Assembly: GCA_020717935.1 (NCBI GenBank)
Contig: DYDK01000049.1
Span: 1-6,975 of the forward strand
Source of the DNA: Desulfocapsa sp.
GTDB lineage: Bacteria; Desulfobacterota; Desulfobulbia; Desulfobulbales; Desulfocapsaceae
Direction: 5' to 3'
DNA length: 6,975 bases
The notes under the pieces are model-generated. The model had not been told where the DNA came from. It did no database searches and was given only the letters and a program-made list of their open reading frames with translations. The position numbers and the translations under genes were made by a program. Each line of letters begins with the position of its first letter. Position 1 is the stretch's first letter. Positions 6,069 through 6,975 of the stretch are shown here, one piece after another.

Positions 6069-6611
6069 TCAGCTATTTCTCTGAATGACCACTTCATCGT
6101 GACCGCCGTGTTCCTTAAGTACAACCTGAATGCGTTCCTGGGAAAGAATGGTGGTTTGCATACCGGTATAATCGGCTTGAATGGGCAGCTCGCGCCCCCC
6201 ACGGTCAACAAGAACCGCCAACTGAATAGAGTGCGGGCGTCCATAGTCCATGATGGCATCCATCGCCGCCCTGATGGTGCGGCCAGTAAACAGAACATCA
6301 TCCACCAGAATCAAGCGGCTCCCCTCCACCACAAAGGACAAGTCAGTTGTGCGAACGATTGGATTCTGCGAAATAATGCTCCAGTCATCACGGTACAGGG
6401 TAATATCCAGGGTGCCGAAAGGGATATCAACTCCCGACTGCTCCTGGATAATGGTTCGGATGCGCTCCGCCAGATCAACGCCACAGGTATGAATTCCGAC
6501 AATGGCCAGATCAGCAACTGAGTGATTTCGTTCAAGGATTTGCAAGGCAATACGCTTCAAGGCCAGATCAATCTCCTGGGCCGTCAGAATGACACGAGAT
6601 TCCTGCATCAT
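6069..6611 (-). CDS. pyrR: PyrR, pyrimidine operon regulator / uracil phosphoribosyltransferase
   Basis: PyrR binds UMP and PRPP. In Bacillus it attenuates pyr mRNA and also converts uracil plus PRPP to UMP. The 180-residue product has the normal length and strong family features. These are AQEIDLALKRIALQILERN near the N-terminus, GTLDITLYRDD (residues 66-76), the PRPP motif ILVDDVLFTGRT (101-112), and SIQLAVLVDRGGRELPIQADYTG (128-150). In the phosphate-binding loop the usual TRG reads T42-C43-G44, a single-base change (CGT to TGT) from Arg; this may lower enzyme activity. The ATG at 6611 overlaps the purN stop as ATGA and has a Shine-Dalgarno match 5 bases upstream; a second ATG follows immediately and could also be used. 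The U32 gene begins 10 bases downstream. RNA-based regulation in this organism is not shown by the sequence, as no pyr leader is in view. Confidence 0.95.
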   Translation of the reverse strand: MMQESRVILTAQEIDLALKRIALQILERNHSVADLAIVGIHTCGVDLAERIRTIIQEQSGVDIPFGTLDITLYRDDWSIISQNPIVRTTDLSFVVEGSRLILVDDVLFTGRTIRAAMDAIMDYGRPHSIQLAVLVDRGGRELPIQADYTGMQTTILSQERIQVVLKEHGGHDEVVIQRNS

Positions 6612-6975
6612 ACCATCCTCCCCTCACGAACCCGCTCCCAGAAAAACGCTATCCCTCGTTCATTAACCCGATTGATGGCTTCGGGAAAAGCCTCACACTC
6701 GGCGGCAAAGACCTTGGTCGCGATTTGTTCGGGAGTATCCCCGTAATCAAGCTCCACACTCTTTTGCAAGATTATCGGGCCTTCGTCATATATTTCACTG
6801 GCAAAATGGACGGTACAACCGCTGATCAGACAGCCTCGGGCCCGCACCGCCCGATGCACACGCGACCCGTAAAAACCCTCGCCGCTAAAGGCCGGAATCA
6901 GGGACGGGTGGATATTGATCACCGAATGGGCCAGAGCTGCCGGGGGTTCATAGAGTTTCAGGAATCCGGCAAGAC
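6608..6975 (-). CDS. purN: Phosphoribosylglycinamide formyltransferase-like protein (PurN), C-terminal part
   Basis: The frame is open to the window edge and gives the last 121 residues; the start lies outside. PurN transfers a formyl group from 10-formyltetrahydrofolate to GAR in purine synthesis. The three catalytic positions of this fold are visible: Asn and His in NIHPSL, and Asp in YDEGPIILQ, within the conserved context SGCTVHF. Between His and Asp it is about five residues longer than E. coli PurN (the GEGFYGSRVH segment), a form I associate with PurN of several other phyla. Another folate-dependent formyltransferase of the same domain family is possible, but the short C-terminus argues against methionyl-tRNA formyltransferase. 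The stop overlaps the pyrR start (ATGA), implying translational coupling and placing it as an upstream gene of the purN-pyrR-U32 operon. Confidence 0.85.
   Translation of the reverse strand, partial: LAGFLKLYEPPAALAHSVINIHPSLIPAFSGEGFYGSRVHRAVRARGCLISGCTVHFASEIYDEGPIILQKSVELDYGDTPEQIATKVFAAECEAFPEAINRVNERGIAFFWERVREGRMV
6617..6625 (-). promoter_or_regulatory. pyrR: Ribosome binding site of pyrR inside purN
   Basis: GAGGGGAGG on the minus strand lies within the last codons of purN, with GGAGG ending 5 bases before the pyrR ATG at 6611. It supports choosing the first of two adjacent ATG codons and fits coupled translation. Confidence 0.75.

Noticed and set aside
6059..6301. An 81-residue N-terminal extension of the U32 protein
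   Set aside because: The extension lies inside pyrR in another frame, has no family features, and the canonical U32 start MELLAPAG with a ribosome binding site is at 6058.
1..6975. CRISPR array, tRNA or rRNA genes, defence or toxin-antitoxin system
   Set aside because: I saw no regularly spaced repeats, no tRNA-like cloverleaf or rRNA segments, and no defence-type domains on either strand.

Overview
The window is a stretch of ordinary bacterial chromosome. Every confident gene reads on the minus strand, so the text below follows transcription from high to low coordinates. The gene content suggests a Gram-negative bacterium of the former Deltaproteobacteria (Desulfobacterota), perhaps Desulfobulbales-like. 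The pointers are a pyrR linked to a large U32 peptidase-family protein, a zinc-ribbon PilZ protein, and a secreted DUF1566 (Lcl C-terminal-like) protein. This placement is an inference from gene style and was not tested by alignment.

Right part (6975 to 3773): a compact operon. It holds the C-terminal part of a PurN-like formyltransferase (cut by the window edge), pyrR overlapping it by ATGA, and 10 bases later a 761-residue U32-family protein with a four-cysteine motif. The first two genes are purine synthesis and pyrimidine regulation/salvage. The U32 family now includes Fe-S-dependent RNA and quinone hydroxylases, so an RNA-modification role is possible for the third.

Middle (3772 to 2571): a 186-bp hairpin element with 48-bp imperfect terminal inverted repeats flanked by TA separates the U32 gene from a small zinc-ribbon/PilZ gene. 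It looks like a non-autonomous mobile element (MITE). It sits exactly against the Shine-Dalgarno sequence of the PilZ gene. Without it the intergenic gap would be about 54 bases, so the PilZ gene may once have been the next gene of the operon. Then comes rpsT (ribosomal protein S20), with its own candidate promoter, a strong ribosome binding site, a GTG start and a clear intrinsic terminator.

Left part (2570 to 1): an orphan trpE (anthranilate synthase component I) with no trpG beside it, a 181-base gap with a triple 7-bp repeat and a doubtful 28-codon ORF, and a secreted DUF1566 protein that seems to lack the end of its domain. The outer edge becomes strongly AT-rich and carries what may be the tail of a convergent plus-strand gene.

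I found no convincing undescribed multi-gene system. The items most worth following are the MITE at the PilZ ribosome binding site, the low-complexity insertion in the U32 protein, the Arg-to-Cys change in the PyrR phosphate loop, and the truncated DUF1566 gene at the AT-rich boundary.
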